Part shown: positions 31,379 through 41,399 of the stretch, piece by piece | Position numbering within the stretch: the stretch's first letter is position 1 | Layout of the letters: each line of letters begins with the position of its first letter | Origin: Lachnospiraceae bacterium | Lineage (GTDB): Bacteria; Bacillota; Clostridia; Lachnospirales; Lachnospiraceae | DNA length: 64,000 nt | Assembly (NCBI GenBank): GCA_910574865.1 | Contig: CAJTDN010000001.1 | Coordinates: forward strand, 1-64,000 | Direction of reading: 5' to 3' | Translations under genes and position numbers: made by a program | The notes under the pieces: generated by a model | What the model was told of the DNA's origin: nothing | The model's database searches: none | What the model saw: the letters and a program-made list of their open reading frames with translations, nothing else

Positions 31379-32053
31379 ATGGCATACAGAATTTTAATCG
31401 TGGATGATGAACCTATCCTGACCGAATTGCTTTCAACCCATTTGCAGGATCACGGCTATACGGTTTCCGTAGCCAACAGCAGCGATGAAGCCCTGGCAAA
31501 GCTGAATATAAAGCCAAACCTTATCCTTCTGGACATCAATATGCCGGGGATGGATGGGCTGGATCTGTGCAAAGTCATTCGGAATCATATCGTCTGCCCT
31601 ATCCTATTCCTGACGGCGCGGATCACAGAGCAGGATAAGGTCAACGGCCTGCGGGCGGGAGGGGACGACTATATCACCAAGCCTTTCGGCTTGCAGGAAT
31701 TGATTGCCCGCATTGAGGCTCATCTGCGCCGGGACGAGCGGAATAACCGCCCGCCGGAGGTTGTGACCTCCCAGGGGCTGATTATCAATCTCTCTGGCAG
31801 AAAAGTATTTTGGAATGAGCAGGAGCTTTCCTTTTCCAAGAGAGAATTTGACATCATCGAATTTCTGTCCTCCAACCCCAATCAGGTCTTTGACAAAGAA
31901 CGTATCTATGAGGCGGTATGGGGCTATGACGCGGAGGGCGACAGCAACGTGATTAAAGAGCATATTCGTAAAATCCGCGCAAAGCTCATGCAGGCCAGCG
32001 GGAACGAGTACATCGAAACAGTTTGGGGGATGGGCTACCGATGGAGAAAGTAA
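31379..32053 (+). CDS. OmpR/VanR-type response regulator
   Basis: A 224-residue regulator. The receiver domain (1-120) has DDE near residue 9, phospho-acceptor Asp in LLDINMPG, and Lys in ITKPFG; the C-terminal winged helix (130-224) ends YIETVWGMGYRWRK. Start at 31379 follows CTGGAGG. The last 13 nt overlap the kinase gene. A promoter-like TTGACC-N17/18-TATATG lies upstream at about 31325. Confidence 0.92.
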   Translation: MAYRILIVDDEPILTELLSTHLQDHGYTVSVANSSDEALAKLNIKPNLILLDINMPGMDGLDLCKVIRNHIVCPILFLTARITEQDKVNGLRAGGDDYITKPFGLQELIARIEAHLRRDERNNRPPEVVTSQGLIINLSGRKVFWNEQELSFSKREFDIIEFLSSNPNQVFDKERIYEAVWGYDAEGDSNVIKEHIRKIRAKLMQASGNEYIETVWGMGYRWRK

Positions 32054-33321
32054 AGAGAAAATCACTGAAACGCTCCTTCATGGAAGCCGTGGCGATGACA
32101 ATGCTGATCGTGTTCCTGTGCAGCGGCCTTGCGATTTTCGGCTGTTATCGTTTCCAAAAACATATTCTCCCCGATTCCAATGAGGTCTGGCTGACGCAGC
32201 AGACAACCGCCCCGGATGGTACGGTCACAGAGGCAAAGGAGAGGTATGTCCTTGACGGCCTACCAGAGCCATTTGGCCAACTGGTAGCGGACGGCCAGGA
32301 ACACAGCGAGAGTCAGGGACAGACGAGCTACATGATAGAGCGTATTGAATCCAGCTACTCTATGCTTTCCTCTAAAGCAAGAACGGCCTACCGCGCTTCG
32401 CAGATTTGCATGGTGCTGCTGCCGCTCTTGTTTGCCGTGATTGGAATTACTTTGTGCGCGTGGTGGTTTTATCACAAGGTACTGGAGCCGCCGATCACTG
32501 TCCTGATGGATGCCACTGCACACATCGGGGACCGGGATTTGAACTTCCAAATCAACTTTGACGGGCAGGATGAATTGGGTCAACTCTGTACCGCCTTTGA
32601 GAAAATGCGGCAGACATTATATGAGAATAACCGTCAGATGTGGAGTATGCTGGAGGAACGCCGTGTATTGCAGGCGTCCGTGGCCCACGATCTGCGCAAC
32701 CCCATCGCCATCATGACCGGCTATGTGGAATATTTGCAGGAGAACAGCCAGGGCGGAACCTTGACGGAGGAAAAGCTGGAAAAGGCGCTTTCCAATCTCG
32801 GTATTACCGCAGAGCGCATGGGCCGCTATACCGATACCATGCGTGACCTGGGCGCTATCGAAGAAACAGAAGTTCATCGCAGGGAAGTGGAACTTCCTGA
32901 TTTTTTACAGCACATGGCAGATTCTCTATTTATTCTGTTTCAGAATACCGAGGTGCGTTTTTTCTGTGATTTTCATGTGCCGAAGGGCAAGACTGTCTTT
33001 GATGGGGAGCTGTTGTACCGTGTTCTGGAAAACCTGATTTCCAATGCCCTCCGTTTTGCGGAACATCAAATTGAGCTAGATTTTTACTTGGAACATGGAA
33101 CGCTGTCGGCCACTGTGACAGACGATGGGCCGGGCTTTTCGGAAAAGATGCTACGAAAAAAAAACGCCTTGTTCTACTCTGAAGATACCTCCGGCAAACA
33201 CCTGGGCCTGGGGCTTGCGGTGAGCCGGGTGCTGTGCCAGAAGCATGGGGGAACCATAGAACTGTCAAATCAACCGCCCCATGGGGCCTGCGTGAAAGCC
33301 ACTATCACCATCAAGCAATAA
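32041..33321 (+). CDS. Membrane sensor histidine kinase
   Basis: A 426-residue kinase. Transmembrane segments at about 15-37 and 120-142 flank an extracytoplasmic loop of ~80 residues. HAMP (about 143-195), dimerisation domain with the phospho-acceptor His in SVAHDLRNPIAI, and a GHKL ATPase (N box NLISNALRFAE, G boxes DDGPGF and HLGLGLAV) follow. Overlap with the response regulator shows co-translation. The signal is unknown; a decayed ORF follows. Confidence 0.92.
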   Translation: MEKVKRKSLKRSFMEAVAMTMLIVFLCSGLAIFGCYRFQKHILPDSNEVWLTQQTTAPDGTVTEAKERYVLDGLPEPFGQLVADGQEHSESQGQTSYMIERIESSYSMLSSKARTAYRASQICMVLLPLLFAVIGITLCAWWFYHKVLEPPITVLMDATAHIGDRDLNFQINFDGQDELGQLCTAFEKMRQTLYENNRQMWSMLEERRVLQASVAHDLRNPIAIMTGYVEYLQENSQGGTLTEEKLEKALSNLGITAERMGRYTDTMRDLGAIEETEVHRREVELPDFLQHMADSLFILFQNTEVRFFCDFHVPKGKTVFDGELLYRVLENLISNALRFAEHQIELDFYLEHGTLSATVTDDGPGFSEKMLRKKNALFYSEDTSGKHLGLGLAVSRVLCQKHGGTIELSNQPPHGACVKATITIKQ

Positions 33322-33324
33322 TCA

Positions 33325-33743
33325 AAGTGAACGATACCGCAGCGGAGTATGAGTATTGCCACAGCTTCGCCGCAGGGGAGGAAGGGGAGGATCAGAATTT
33401 TTCCTTATCTCTTTGAACCTGCGACCGGCAGTGTCGGTGATACGCTGACCTTGACAGTGGTAAGCATCACAAACCCGGACTTCCAACCGGATATGGAATC
33501 TACCTCTGGCTATGTCTGGTACCATAAGTGCTTAGAATATCGGACTCAATGGCAATTTAACGAAAGCGTTTCTCCTGATATTCCGTTTCTGGTAAAAGCC
33601 ACGGATGTTTTTTCCATTTTCGCTATACAATGTGTGGAATCCCCGGCGCCGAATATGATTTTTCCTTGTCTGTCGATTATGACGGCGAGAACGTTACCAT
33701 GATTCTAAAATCGGGCGGGAAGGAGATGATTTTTAAGCCGTGA
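33325..33743 (+). pseudogene. Decayed gene downstream of the two-component system
   Basis: Protein-like segments lie in different frames (TAAEYEYCHSFAAGEEGEDQ, then SVDYDGENVTMILKSGGKEM ending IFKP and stop at 33741), broken by frameshifts. Base use resembles the two-component genes, so it was probably the third gene of that unit. Family not recognised. From 33744 to 33992 there are two GC hairpins and no supported gene. Confidence 0.5.
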
Positions 33744-33790
33744 CGGTACGGGAGTGCCAAGCATCCGTCAGAGCAAGGCGAAAAAAGCGC

Positions 33791-33884
33791 GGCAGAAGGT
33801 TGATGGTCGCCTATGCTTTGCGAGGCGTAATCTTCCTTCTGCCTTATGGTATGCGGGGCGCTTTATATCCAGGAGCATCTGGCT
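33791..33884. other. Pair of hairpins between convergent units
   Basis: GGCAGAAGG / CCTTCTGCC (33791-33843) with inner CGCCT / AGGCG, then GGCGC..AGGAGC / GCTCCTGCGCC just after. They lie between the rightward two-component genes and the leftward ABC permease. A terminator role is possible, but T-runs are absent. Confidence 0.4.
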
Positions 33885-33992
33885 CCTGCGCCTGGTTTAC
33901 GGTTGCATTTATAATCAAAAGGCGGTGGCTCTTTAGGCTGTCGCTCTTTGATTATCTATTGCTGTCGGCTGGTTTAATTACTTTGGCGGCTC

Positions 33993-35315
33993 TTAATCAG
34001 AGGGATATATATAACGTCTGCTCATAGCACTTACAATCCCGAAATAGCAAATATAAAAAACCACAATACATGCCCCAAACTCACCAGTTAATTTGAGCAG
34101 AATATTATTCAAAGAAGCTGGCAATATTAAGTTCATTTTTTCATTCAGTAACGGTATGCAGAATAAAATAATCAATAAAGCCATTATCATTGGAGAGGAC
34201 AATTTAATTGCTATCTGCTGATTCACAAGTCTTGCTATCTGCTTATCGCTTTTTCCCATACAGCGCATTATGTGATTGCTTTTTGAATTTTGCCTAATCT
34301 CCATAATCTGCTGCAAAGATAATATCGAAAAATAAATAACCAGAAACACGATGCAGATACTTATTTGTGAAGTTCCCATCCACTGGCGCATAGCCGTATC
34401 AAAAAGCTGAAATTCCGGCTGCAATATCAGTATTCCAGTTACAAAAGAAGCCCCGGAAAACAAAAAACATATGCAAAAAACAGCATTAACCATAGCAGCC
34501 GTTTTGAAATTTGATGTTACATTTGCCGTAATATACAACCTGTCTTTTTGATATATCCTAACGGATTTCATCCGTCTGTACGCATATAAATAGCCAAATA
34601 CCCATTTGTAAAAAGCAAAAACAGATATTAGCAAAGGGATTGCCGTAACAGATACGGGATAAACAATATAAACTTCCGGCAAGAAAACAATGCCACAAAT
34701 GCAACCAATGAAACACACAAAACACAAAAAGAAAATAATGCCCCATTTTTTATAGTTTCCTATATTTTTTACACCTTGATTGCGGTTTCTTTCATACATC
34801 AGCTCCCTTATTTGTAGCTTGTCTAAACGTTGCTTCAATCGAAAAGAACACACTGTTTCAATAAGGCAAAAAAACAGAAATGAATAGAACATACTTTTAC
34901 CATAAAGGAATCCGCAATGTTTCATTTCGTGCAATGGCTCACGGAAATACCAAAATCCATATATGGAAAAGCCTATTGTTGTTCCTGCTATATAGCAGAA
35001 AAAACCAATCAACAAGACTTCACATAGGAACAGCCGGGTTAATCTCTTCTTTCCCATACCCAATAATAAATAGCTTGCAAGTTCTTTTGCCCGCCGCTTT
35101 AACATGAAAGTGTCTATATATCCAACTAAAACTATTTGAATGGCTACTATCAACAATGGCAGAGAAATCACTTGAAAACCGGCTGATTCTCCTATAATGG
35201 TTATACAATTAGATACCTCTATAATCGCCAAAAGGACGGTCATGGTAACAACATATAAAAGATAATTTATAAAAGACCGCTTGGCATTACGGATTGACAA
35301 TTTCAAGTACATCAT
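33993..35315 (-). CDS. FtsX-type ABC transporter permease
   Basis: Membrane protein of 440 residues with about eight hydrophobic segments. The N-terminal MMYLKLSIRNAKRSFINYLL matches BceB/VraG-like FtsX permeases, though it is shorter than the ~650-residue bacitracin-type permeases and lacks their large extracellular domain. It overlaps the ATPase gene by 29 nt. The DNA is AT-rich and uses A/T-ending codons unlike the flanking genes, pointing to horizontal acquisition. Confidence 0.85.
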   Translation of the reverse strand: MMYLKLSIRNAKRSFINYLLYVVTMTVLLAIIEVSNCITIIGESAGFQVISLPLLIVAIQIVLVGYIDTFMLKRRAKELASYLLLGMGKKRLTRLFLCEVLLIGFFCYIAGTTIGFSIYGFWYFREPLHEMKHCGFLYGKSMFYSFLFFCLIETVCSFRLKQRLDKLQIRELMYERNRNQGVKNIGNYKKWGIIFFLCFVCFIGCICGIVFLPEVYIVYPVSVTAIPLLISVFAFYKWVFGYLYAYRRMKSVRIYQKDRLYITANVTSNFKTAAMVNAVFCICFLFSGASFVTGILILQPEFQLFDTAMRQWMGTSQISICIVFLVIYFSILSLQQIMEIRQNSKSNHIMRCMGKSDKQIARLVNQQIAIKLSSPMIMALLIILFCIPLLNEKMNLILPASLNNILLKLTGEFGACIVVFYICYFGIVSAMSRRYIYPSD

Positions 35316-36384
35316 GGCTTTCTCCCTCTATCCATTCTATTTTCTTCAAAATGTCTGCGAAAAAGGTCTGTTTGTTTTCCTGTTCCCGGTTTAAGGCGGC
35401 TTTTATTTCGCCGTCTTTCATAAACAAAATCCTGTCACAATAGCTGGCTGCCATGACATCATGTGTGACCATCAATATTGTTGCGCCGTACTCTCTGCAA
35501 AGCATAGCAAGGGTGTCTAAAAGCTGTCTGGCAGCGTGGGAATCTAACGCCCCGGTAGGCTCGTCCGCAAGTATAATATCTGGATTTACCACGATAGCAC
35601 GGGCACAGGCGCAGCGTTGCCGTTGCCCTCCCGATACCTCATATGGAAATTTATCTAATATCGCTGATATATCCAGCTTTTCAGACAAACTTTGAATTGT
35701 TGGGCAAATGCTTTCTTTGGAAACCTCTTTAATTGTCAAAGCCAGCGCAATATTTTCATAGATAGTCAAAGTTTCAAGTAAATTGTATTCTTGGAAAACA
35801 AAGCCTAAATGTCTGCGGCGAAATTCTGCGGCAGCTTCGTCTGGTATATCCACTATATTCTGTCCGCCTATTCGTATCGTCCCATTTGTTGGCTTGTCTA
35901 TCGTGGCTATTAAATTAAGCAATGTTGTTTTTCCAGAACCGGAAGCCCCCATAATTCCAACAAAGCTGCCGTGTGGTATCTGAAAACTTACATCATTTAC
36001 AGCTAATATTGAATTATTTTCTGCTTCATAGAGTTTGGAAACATTTTCAACTTCCAAAACATTTTCGGAGGTTGTATCACTTTCTTTTGATTCCCATTTA
36101 TCGTGTCCTAACCAATTTGTAATCACATCCATAAGTACCTCATCTGCTTTTTCTTTCAGTTTTTCTTCTACAATGCACTCACCCGCAAATAGTTCATTCA
36201 AAGTAACGTCTAAAAGAGTGCATAAAGGCATAAACAAAGACAAATCCGGCATAGACCGTCCTGTTTCCCATTTTGAAATAGCCTTATCGGTTATTTCCAG
36301 TTTTTCTGCCAACTGGCTTTGCGTCCAGCCTTTTGCTTTCCGGCGTTCGGAAATAAAAGCTCCAATCTTAATTTGATTCATCAT
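35287..36384 (-). CDS. XRE-type DNA-binding domain fused to an ABC exporter ATPase
   Basis: A 365-residue fusion. Residues ~5-65 form an XRE/Cro helix-turn-helix (ISERRKAKGWTQSQLAEKLE, then ITDKAISKWETGRSMPDL). A ~45-residue linker leads to a MacB/BceA-class ATPase (110-350): Walker A GASGSGKTT, Q-loop FVFQEYN, signature SGGQRQR, Walker B IILADEPTGALD, H-loop VTHD. One polypeptide thus combines an operator-binding domain and the motor for the permease encoded next to it. The start has AGGAGGG. The context is AT-rich. No direct evidence of DNA binding. Confidence 0.9.
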   Translation of the reverse strand: MMNQIKIGAFISERRKAKGWTQSQLAEKLEITDKAISKWETGRSMPDLSLFMPLCTLLDVTLNELFAGECIVEEKLKEKADEVLMDVITNWLGHDKWESKESDTTSENVLEVENVSKLYEAENNSILAVNDVSFQIPHGSFVGIMGASGSGKTTLLNLIATIDKPTNGTIRIGGQNIVDIPDEAAAEFRRRHLGFVFQEYNLLETLTIYENIALALTIKEVSKESICPTIQSLSEKLDISAILDKFPYEVSGGQRQRCACARAIVVNPDIILADEPTGALDSHAARQLLDTLAMLCREYGATILMVTHDVMAASYCDRILFMKDGEIKAALNREQENKQTFFADILKKIEWIEGESHDVLEIVNP

Positions 36385-36502
36385 TCAGCCCTCCTGCTTG
36401 CGGTAAATTATACAAATCCGGCATAAAAATGAACACCTACCAACGGTAGAGTTGGATAAAACGAGCCTTTTTAACCTTTCCACAATGCTTGTCTTTTGGT
36501 CT

Positions 36503-38980
36503 TTACCTTGCCTTCCGGCAGGTAAACTTCTTCCCGTCCGAACACACCGTGACCGCGCCGTTTTGAATCGTGCAATAAATCATGCCGCCTGCCTCTTTCA
36601 TCCGCTCCACCGCCTTCGGATGCGGATGACCGTAAGAATTGTCCTCCCCCGCGCTGATTAGGACGACCCGCGGCGAGACGGCCTCCAAAAATTCCTCGCA
36701 GGACGAGTTTTTCGAACCATGGTGCGCCGCCTTGAGTACCTCATATTCCCCCAGTGTCCCTTCCTCAAGCAGCCTTTCCTCGCTTTCCTTGCCAATGTCC
36801 CCCGTAAAAAGCATGTCGAACTCCCCATACCGCAAGGCCAGGACGAGCGACGCTTCATTTCCGGTTTCCCCGTCATAATCCACGCCCGGTGCCAGACATG
36901 CCAGTATGACGGAATTTTCCGACACGTCATCCGCATCTTTTCCCGCCGCGCCTTCGTCCGTTGGCGGGGCCGCAGGATTTGACGTGCCGCCCTCCTCCGG
37001 TGCCGCGCCGTTCCCGCGCACGATTTGTTCACCCTCCTGCATGGTCACGACGCGCGTCCCATGTTCCTCTGCCAATCGCGCAAGTTCGTCAAGCGCGTCG
37101 TCCATCACGTGCCTTGGCGGCAACACCAGCGTCCGAATGCCGATTCCCAATTTCTGGTTGGCCAACAGTTCCTCGATTCCACTAATGTGATCTTCGTCCC
37201 CGTGCGTGACGAAGACATAGTCGAGCGATGCCACGGCGCGGGATTTTAAAAACGGTTCTAATTGATATTTCCCGATGTCGGATTCGCTCGTGCTGCCCCC
37301 GTCAATCAAATAATGCTCCCCGCAGGGCGTCTGAACGTAAAAGCAGTCGCCCTGCCCCACGTCCAGCATCGTCACCTGGATTTCCCGCGCATTTTGGTGC
37401 CCACTCCAGCAGGCAAGGCAAAACAAGGCCGCCAGCATGGGAACGGATGCCGTAAATGCCCACTTTGACGCGTCCACCGGCCGCCGTTCACCTAGCGTTT
37501 TCGCCAGTCGTCCGATGCCTCGCCCTCCTCCCGACGTCATTTCCGGTTGCGTTCCCCCGCTGTCCCCCGTCACGTCCACCGGCCTTTTCTTGTACCGAAG
37601 AGAGAGCGCGAAAACGCCGGCAAACAATATGACGTAATATGCCGCCGTCATCCAAGCGGACGGCCTGCCGAGAACCAGCCTCCCAAGCGGCAGTTCCATC
37701 GTAAACGCACAAAGCCGTTCGTACAACCAGAGCACTCCCTTGCAGCACACAAACACCGCCTGCCCCGCCCCCGTCCAAAACAAGCATAAAAATGAACCCA
37801 AAAGTCCCGCCCCGAGCACCACCGACATCAGCGGAACCACCAGCAGATTTAGGAACACGCACCACGACGGCACTTCAAAATAGAAATACAGCTGCACCGG
37901 CAACAACACGGCCTGCACCGCGACGCTCGCGCAGACCGCGCCCGGCAGCATGGTTTGTTCCTTCAATACCGGCATGACCAGCGCGATGGCCAGAATCGCC
38001 CCGAACGACAGCAGAAATCCCGCGTCCAGCACGTAAAGCGGCCGCCAGGCGACAATGAGCACGGCCGCCAGCGCGGTGGCGGTACAAATGTCATAATCCC
38101 GTCCCGCCACGTCGGCCCCCGCGCAGACCGCGAACATGATCAAGGCGCGCAGGCTGGAAACGCCACACCCCACCATCAGCGTGTAGCACAGCAAAAACAC
38201 GACACCGATTGTCCCCGCCAGCGGAAACGAAAAGCCGAGCTTTCGCAGCGCCTTGTAAAGCCCCATGCCGATAAAGGTCATGTGCAGTCCCGAGATGGCC
38301 AGGACGTGGCCAATCCCGCTCTTTTGATACAGTTCCCTGACTTCCGCGTCCAACCCGCTTTTATCGCCCAGCAAAATGGCGCCCATGCTGTTCCCGTAAT
38401 ATTCCCCCATGTATTTTGTCAAAAGATTTTTCCAAGCCTCGCGGAACCTGGCCAGCTTCTCCCGCAAGACAAAAACAAAGTTCCCCCCGGCTTCTTTGGT
38501 TTCCACGCCGTCCGCCCAGACCATGGCGTGGATTCCTTGCTTCTGATAATAAAACTTCTGGTCAAAACAACCGGGATTCGTCGGTTCCTGAAAAAAAGAA
38601 ACCGTTCCCGCCACTTCTATGACATTTCCTATTTCAATGGACTGGTCCTGAATGTTTCGTCCTTCTTCTGGATTGTTCCGCCTGACATAGACAAGAATTC
38701 CTGATGTTTCCACGAAGTCCTGGATTTGACTGTTCCCCACATCGTCTCCCGATGGTTCCACACACTTCCGAATTTGGCTATTTCTCACACAATAAACGTC
38801 GTAACCGCTTTTTTCTTCCCTTTGGTACACTTGCCCGCAAAGCCGGACGTCCTCCCCCTCACAGACGTTTTGTTCCGTCGCGGAGGGCGCGAGATCCTCG
38901 CAGACACCCGCCCCTCCGACAAGGAGCACTTGTACCACCAGAAAAAGAACCGCCACGATGCACAACGGCCTTTCCCCCAC
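36503..38980 (-). CDS. comEC: DNA internalisation competence protein ComEC/Rec2
   Basis: An 825-residue membrane protein forming the inner-membrane channel for DNA uptake. An N-terminal OB-like DUF4131 region precedes the Competence domain with about ten helices (GHVLAISGLHMTFIG is the signature), then a metallo-beta-lactamase-type domain (~545-825; MLDVGQGDCFYVQT, THGDEDHISG, HHGSKNSS). A GTG start at 38980 lies 1 nt after the GerMN stop, with its GGAGG inside that gene's last codons. A 15-residue internal duplication (NSQI..CVE.SG) sits near residue 70. Confidence 0.93.
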   Translation of the reverse strand: MGERPLCIVAVLFLVVQVLLVGGAGVCEDLAPSATEQNVCEGEDVRLCGQVYQREEKSGYDVYCVRNSQIRKCVEPSGDDVGNSQIQDFVETSGILVYVRRNNPEEGRNIQDQSIEIGNVIEVAGTVSFFQEPTNPGCFDQKFYYQKQGIHAMVWADGVETKEAGGNFVFVLREKLARFREAWKNLLTKYMGEYYGNSMGAILLGDKSGLDAEVRELYQKSGIGHVLAISGLHMTFIGMGLYKALRKLGFSFPLAGTIGVVFLLCYTLMVGCGVSSLRALIMFAVCAGADVAGRDYDICTATALAAVLIVAWRPLYVLDAGFLLSFGAILAIALVMPVLKEQTMLPGAVCASVAVQAVLLPVQLYFYFEVPSWCVFLNLLVVPLMSVVLGAGLLGSFLCLFWTGAGQAVFVCCKGVLWLYERLCAFTMELPLGRLVLGRPSAWMTAAYYVILFAGVFALSLRYKKRPVDVTGDSGGTQPEMTSGGGRGIGRLAKTLGERRPVDASKWAFTASVPMLAALFCLACWSGHQNAREIQVTMLDVGQGDCFYVQTPCGEHYLIDGGSTSESDIGKYQLEPFLKSRAVASLDYVFVTHGDEDHISGIEELLANQKLGIGIRTLVLPPRHVMDDALDELARLAEEHGTRVVTMQEGEQIVRGNGAAPEEGGTSNPAAPPTDEGAAGKDADDVSENSVILACLAPGVDYDGETGNEASLVLALRYGEFDMLFTGDIGKESEERLLEEGTLGEYEVLKAAHHGSKNSSCEEFLEAVSPRVVLISAGEDNSYGHPHPKAVERMKEAGGMIYCTIQNGAVTVCSDGKKFTCRKAR

Positions 38981-38981
38981 C

Positions 38982-39965
38982 CTATTCCTCCTCGCTCTTA
39001 ATCAAGGACCCGTCCCACCCCAATGGCTGGGACAAATCCACCGTCTCCATGTATTTCACGCTCTTTTCCCCGTTCACCGTGATTTGCACCTTGCTTACCG
39101 ACGACCCGGCAATCAGGGAATTGACGATGGAATAGACCACCGTCTCCGGTTTCACCTCGGCGACGCCGTCCAGGAACTCCTTGTCAAAATTCACGTAGCA
39201 GGTGTCGTCCTTCACCGTCACGCTGAGAAGCGTCGCCATCGGGTTGATGGTCGCGTAGGCGCCCCCCGCCTTTCCCGGCCCGTTGACCAGCTTTTCCACG
39301 ATCAGCTTCTCACGGGAAACATTGCTGTTGTACCGTACCTTGACATTGCGCGCCACCAGCATTTCCCCGCCCTCGTCCGCAAAATACAACGTCAGCGTCG
39401 TTTCCTCGTAGGAACTGAGCATGCCGCCATAATTTTGCACGAAATCATTTTCGTTCATGACCCCGATTTTACACTCGTTCGCGTCCTTCAGGCTCTCCCC
39501 CTCGATAGTAAAAGAGACCCCGCTGATGTCTGGTATCTGCAAAAGAGACTGGACCACGGCCGCGCGAACCAGCTTTTCCTCCAACGGTTGTAGCTCCCCA
39601 TATCCTTTATCAAAGTCCACCGTAACCACCGCATAATTGATGGTGCTTCCCTTAATCGTGACGCCCTTCGGAATCGGCGGGGTATAATGGATGTCCTCCG
39701 ATGGTTTACAAAGTTCCCCAAGAATCTCGTCCACCTGCTCCTTCGTCTCCCCGTGTCCCGTCTCGAAACGTACCCTGACCAGTCCTGTCCGCTCCCCGTT
39801 CAGGCAATAAATAAATTCGTCCCCTTCCTTCACGTCCGTGCGCTTCGCGCAGGCCACCAGCAAAAACGCCATGCAAAACGCAAGAAACAACGCGATGCAA
39901 GACAACGCCACGCGGATGCCCGGCTTCCGCCTTTTCGCCATCATTTTCCCGTCACCACCTTTCAT
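38982..39965 (-). CDS. GerMN-domain lipoprotein
   Basis: A 327-residue lipoprotein with lipobox LLVACAKR (Cys ~39) after a strong hydrophobic segment. Two GerMN repeats follow (about 65-175 and 200-310; note LVRAAVVQSLLQIP and LIVEKLVNGP). GerM proteins act in spore germination and cortex or cell-wall remodelling. Its start overlaps the kinase stop (ATGA), and comEC begins 1 nt after its stop, so it is co-translated with both. This suggests an envelope rather than purely sporulation role. Confidence 0.88.
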   Translation of the reverse strand: MKGGDGKMMAKRRKPGIRVALSCIALFLAFCMAFLLVACAKRTDVKEGDEFIYCLNGERTGLVRVRFETGHGETKEQVDEILGELCKPSEDIHYTPPIPKGVTIKGSTINYAVVTVDFDKGYGELQPLEEKLVRAAVVQSLLQIPDISGVSFTIEGESLKDANECKIGVMNENDFVQNYGGMLSSYEETTLTLYFADEGGEMLVARNVKVRYNSNVSREKLIVEKLVNGPGKAGGAYATINPMATLLSVTVKDDTCYVNFDKEFLDGVAEVKPETVVYSIVNSLIAGSSVSKVQITVNGEKSVKYMETVDLSQPLGWDGSLIKSEEE

Positions 39966-41347
39966 TCCGCGCCCGTCTGATACAGCAAGGGAACCCTGAC
40001 GGTGAACGTCGTCCCCTCGTTCGCCTCACTGTACACTTTGATGGATCCCCGGTGCATCAGTACGGCGTTCCTGGCAATCGCAAGTCCCAGCCCGGTGCCT
40101 CCGACCTCCTTGGAATGGGATTTGTCCACCCGGAAAAACCGTTCGAAAACATGCTCCTGGTCCTCTTTCGGAATTCCAATCCCGGAATCCGCCACCTTGA
40201 CATAAAAGAACCGATGGTCCGCGTTGAGCGAGACGTGCACCCAGCCATTCTCCATGTTGTACTTGATGGCATTTTCCACGAGGTTGGAAATCGCCAGCGT
40301 CATCTTGACTTCGTCGATTTCCGCCACCACCGGCCGGAAACTTTCCAGCACCATTTCCACGTTCTTTTTCTCGGCGATTGGCCTCAGCCGCTTCAAAATC
40401 AACTCCAGCAAATCGTTGACGTTCGTCTGCCTGATGTTTACGTCCTGCGCCGTCTTGTCCATTTTCACCAACGTGAGCAGGTCGTTGATAATCTCGTTTT
40501 CCCGGTCGATTTCCTTGCCGATGTCCTGCATGAACTCCTCATACAATTCGACCGGCACGTTTTCTTGGAATATCAGGGAATCCGCCAGCACCTTCATGGA
40601 CGCGAGCGGGGTCTTCAACTCGTGGGAGACGTTGGAGACGAATTCCTCGCGCGACTTGTCAATCTGCCGGAGCCGGGAAAGCAGCTTGTTGAACGCGTCT
40701 GAAATCTGCTTCGTCTCCGCGTAGGTTTCCTCGTGCAGCCCATCCCATTCATACCCTTCCGTCGTGTCCTCCAGTTCCCGCGTGATACGCTTCAAAGGCC
40801 GCACAATCCGTTCGGACAAAAGCATCGCCAACACTGCCACGAGAATATAGACCACGAGCAGGATCAGCCTTCCCTTCGTGTGGAAAATGCGCAGGCTGTC
40901 CTCAATCGTGTCCGTGGACACGCTGGCAAGCATCACGCCGACAATCCGGTCCGTCCCGTCCTCCATGATGGGCGACGTCACTTCGATATAATGGTTCTTC
41001 TTATCATAATAACTGGTGCTTTGCCCGCGCATGCACAAGACGACCCGCTCCGACACGTTAATCCTGCCTTCGTTCAGCGCGTATGTATCTTTCACCACCT
41101 TCAAATCCTGATCGACAATCATGACGCGCCCACTATAAATATTCGTCAATTGTACAAGGCTGGAATTAATCACTTCGGAGGAATTATCCGACAGATAATC
41201 ATAACTATATAATTGATCGCAGAGAATCGTGCACTGGTTTTGAATCTCCGCGGTACGCAGGGAAACCGCCCGGGACTCGTACGCCTGTATAATCCCGACG
41301 TAGACCGTCGTCCCGGACAGCACTCCCACCAACACGAGCATGAGCAT
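39962..41347 (-). CDS. Sensor histidine kinase (PhoR/WalK-like)
   Basis: A 461-residue kinase. One membrane segment at the start, an extracytoplasmic sensor of ~120 residues, a second membrane segment (~155-175), HAMP, a dimerisation domain with His in NVSHELKTPLASM, and GHKL ATPase (DSGIGIPKEDQEHVFERF; GGTGLGLAIARN). The open frame continues upstream (SFIKNKIVKNLRVNT) without ATG/GTG/TTG, so a rare start codon before 41347 is possible. It lies 52 nt after the regulator gene. Confidence 0.92.
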   Translation of the reverse strand: MLMLVLVGVLSGTTVYVGIIQAYESRAVSLRTAEIQNQCTILCDQLYSYDYLSDNSSEVINSSLVQLTNIYSGRVMIVDQDLKVVKDTYALNEGRINVSERVVLCMRGQSTSYYDKKNHYIEVTSPIMEDGTDRIVGVMLASVSTDTIEDSLRIFHTKGRLILLVVYILVAVLAMLLSERIVRPLKRITRELEDTTEGYEWDGLHEETYAETKQISDAFNKLLSRLRQIDKSREEFVSNVSHELKTPLASMKVLADSLIFQENVPVELYEEFMQDIGKEIDRENEIINDLLTLVKMDKTAQDVNIRQTNVNDLLELILKRLRPIAEKKNVEMVLESFRPVVAEIDEVKMTLAISNLVENAIKYNMENGWVHVSLNADHRFFYVKVADSGIGIPKEDQEHVFERFFRVDKSHSKEVGGTGLGLAIARNAVLMHRGSIKVYSEANEGTTFTVRVPLLYQTGAE

Positions 41348-41399
41348 CGTGTTGACCCGCAGATTCTTGACTATCTTGTTTTTAATGAATGAAAATAAC

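Noticed and set aside
33740-34027. A 95-codon frame with hydrophobic stretches
   Set aside because: It spans two GC hairpins, has no ribosome-binding site and overlaps the end of the permease gene on the other strand.
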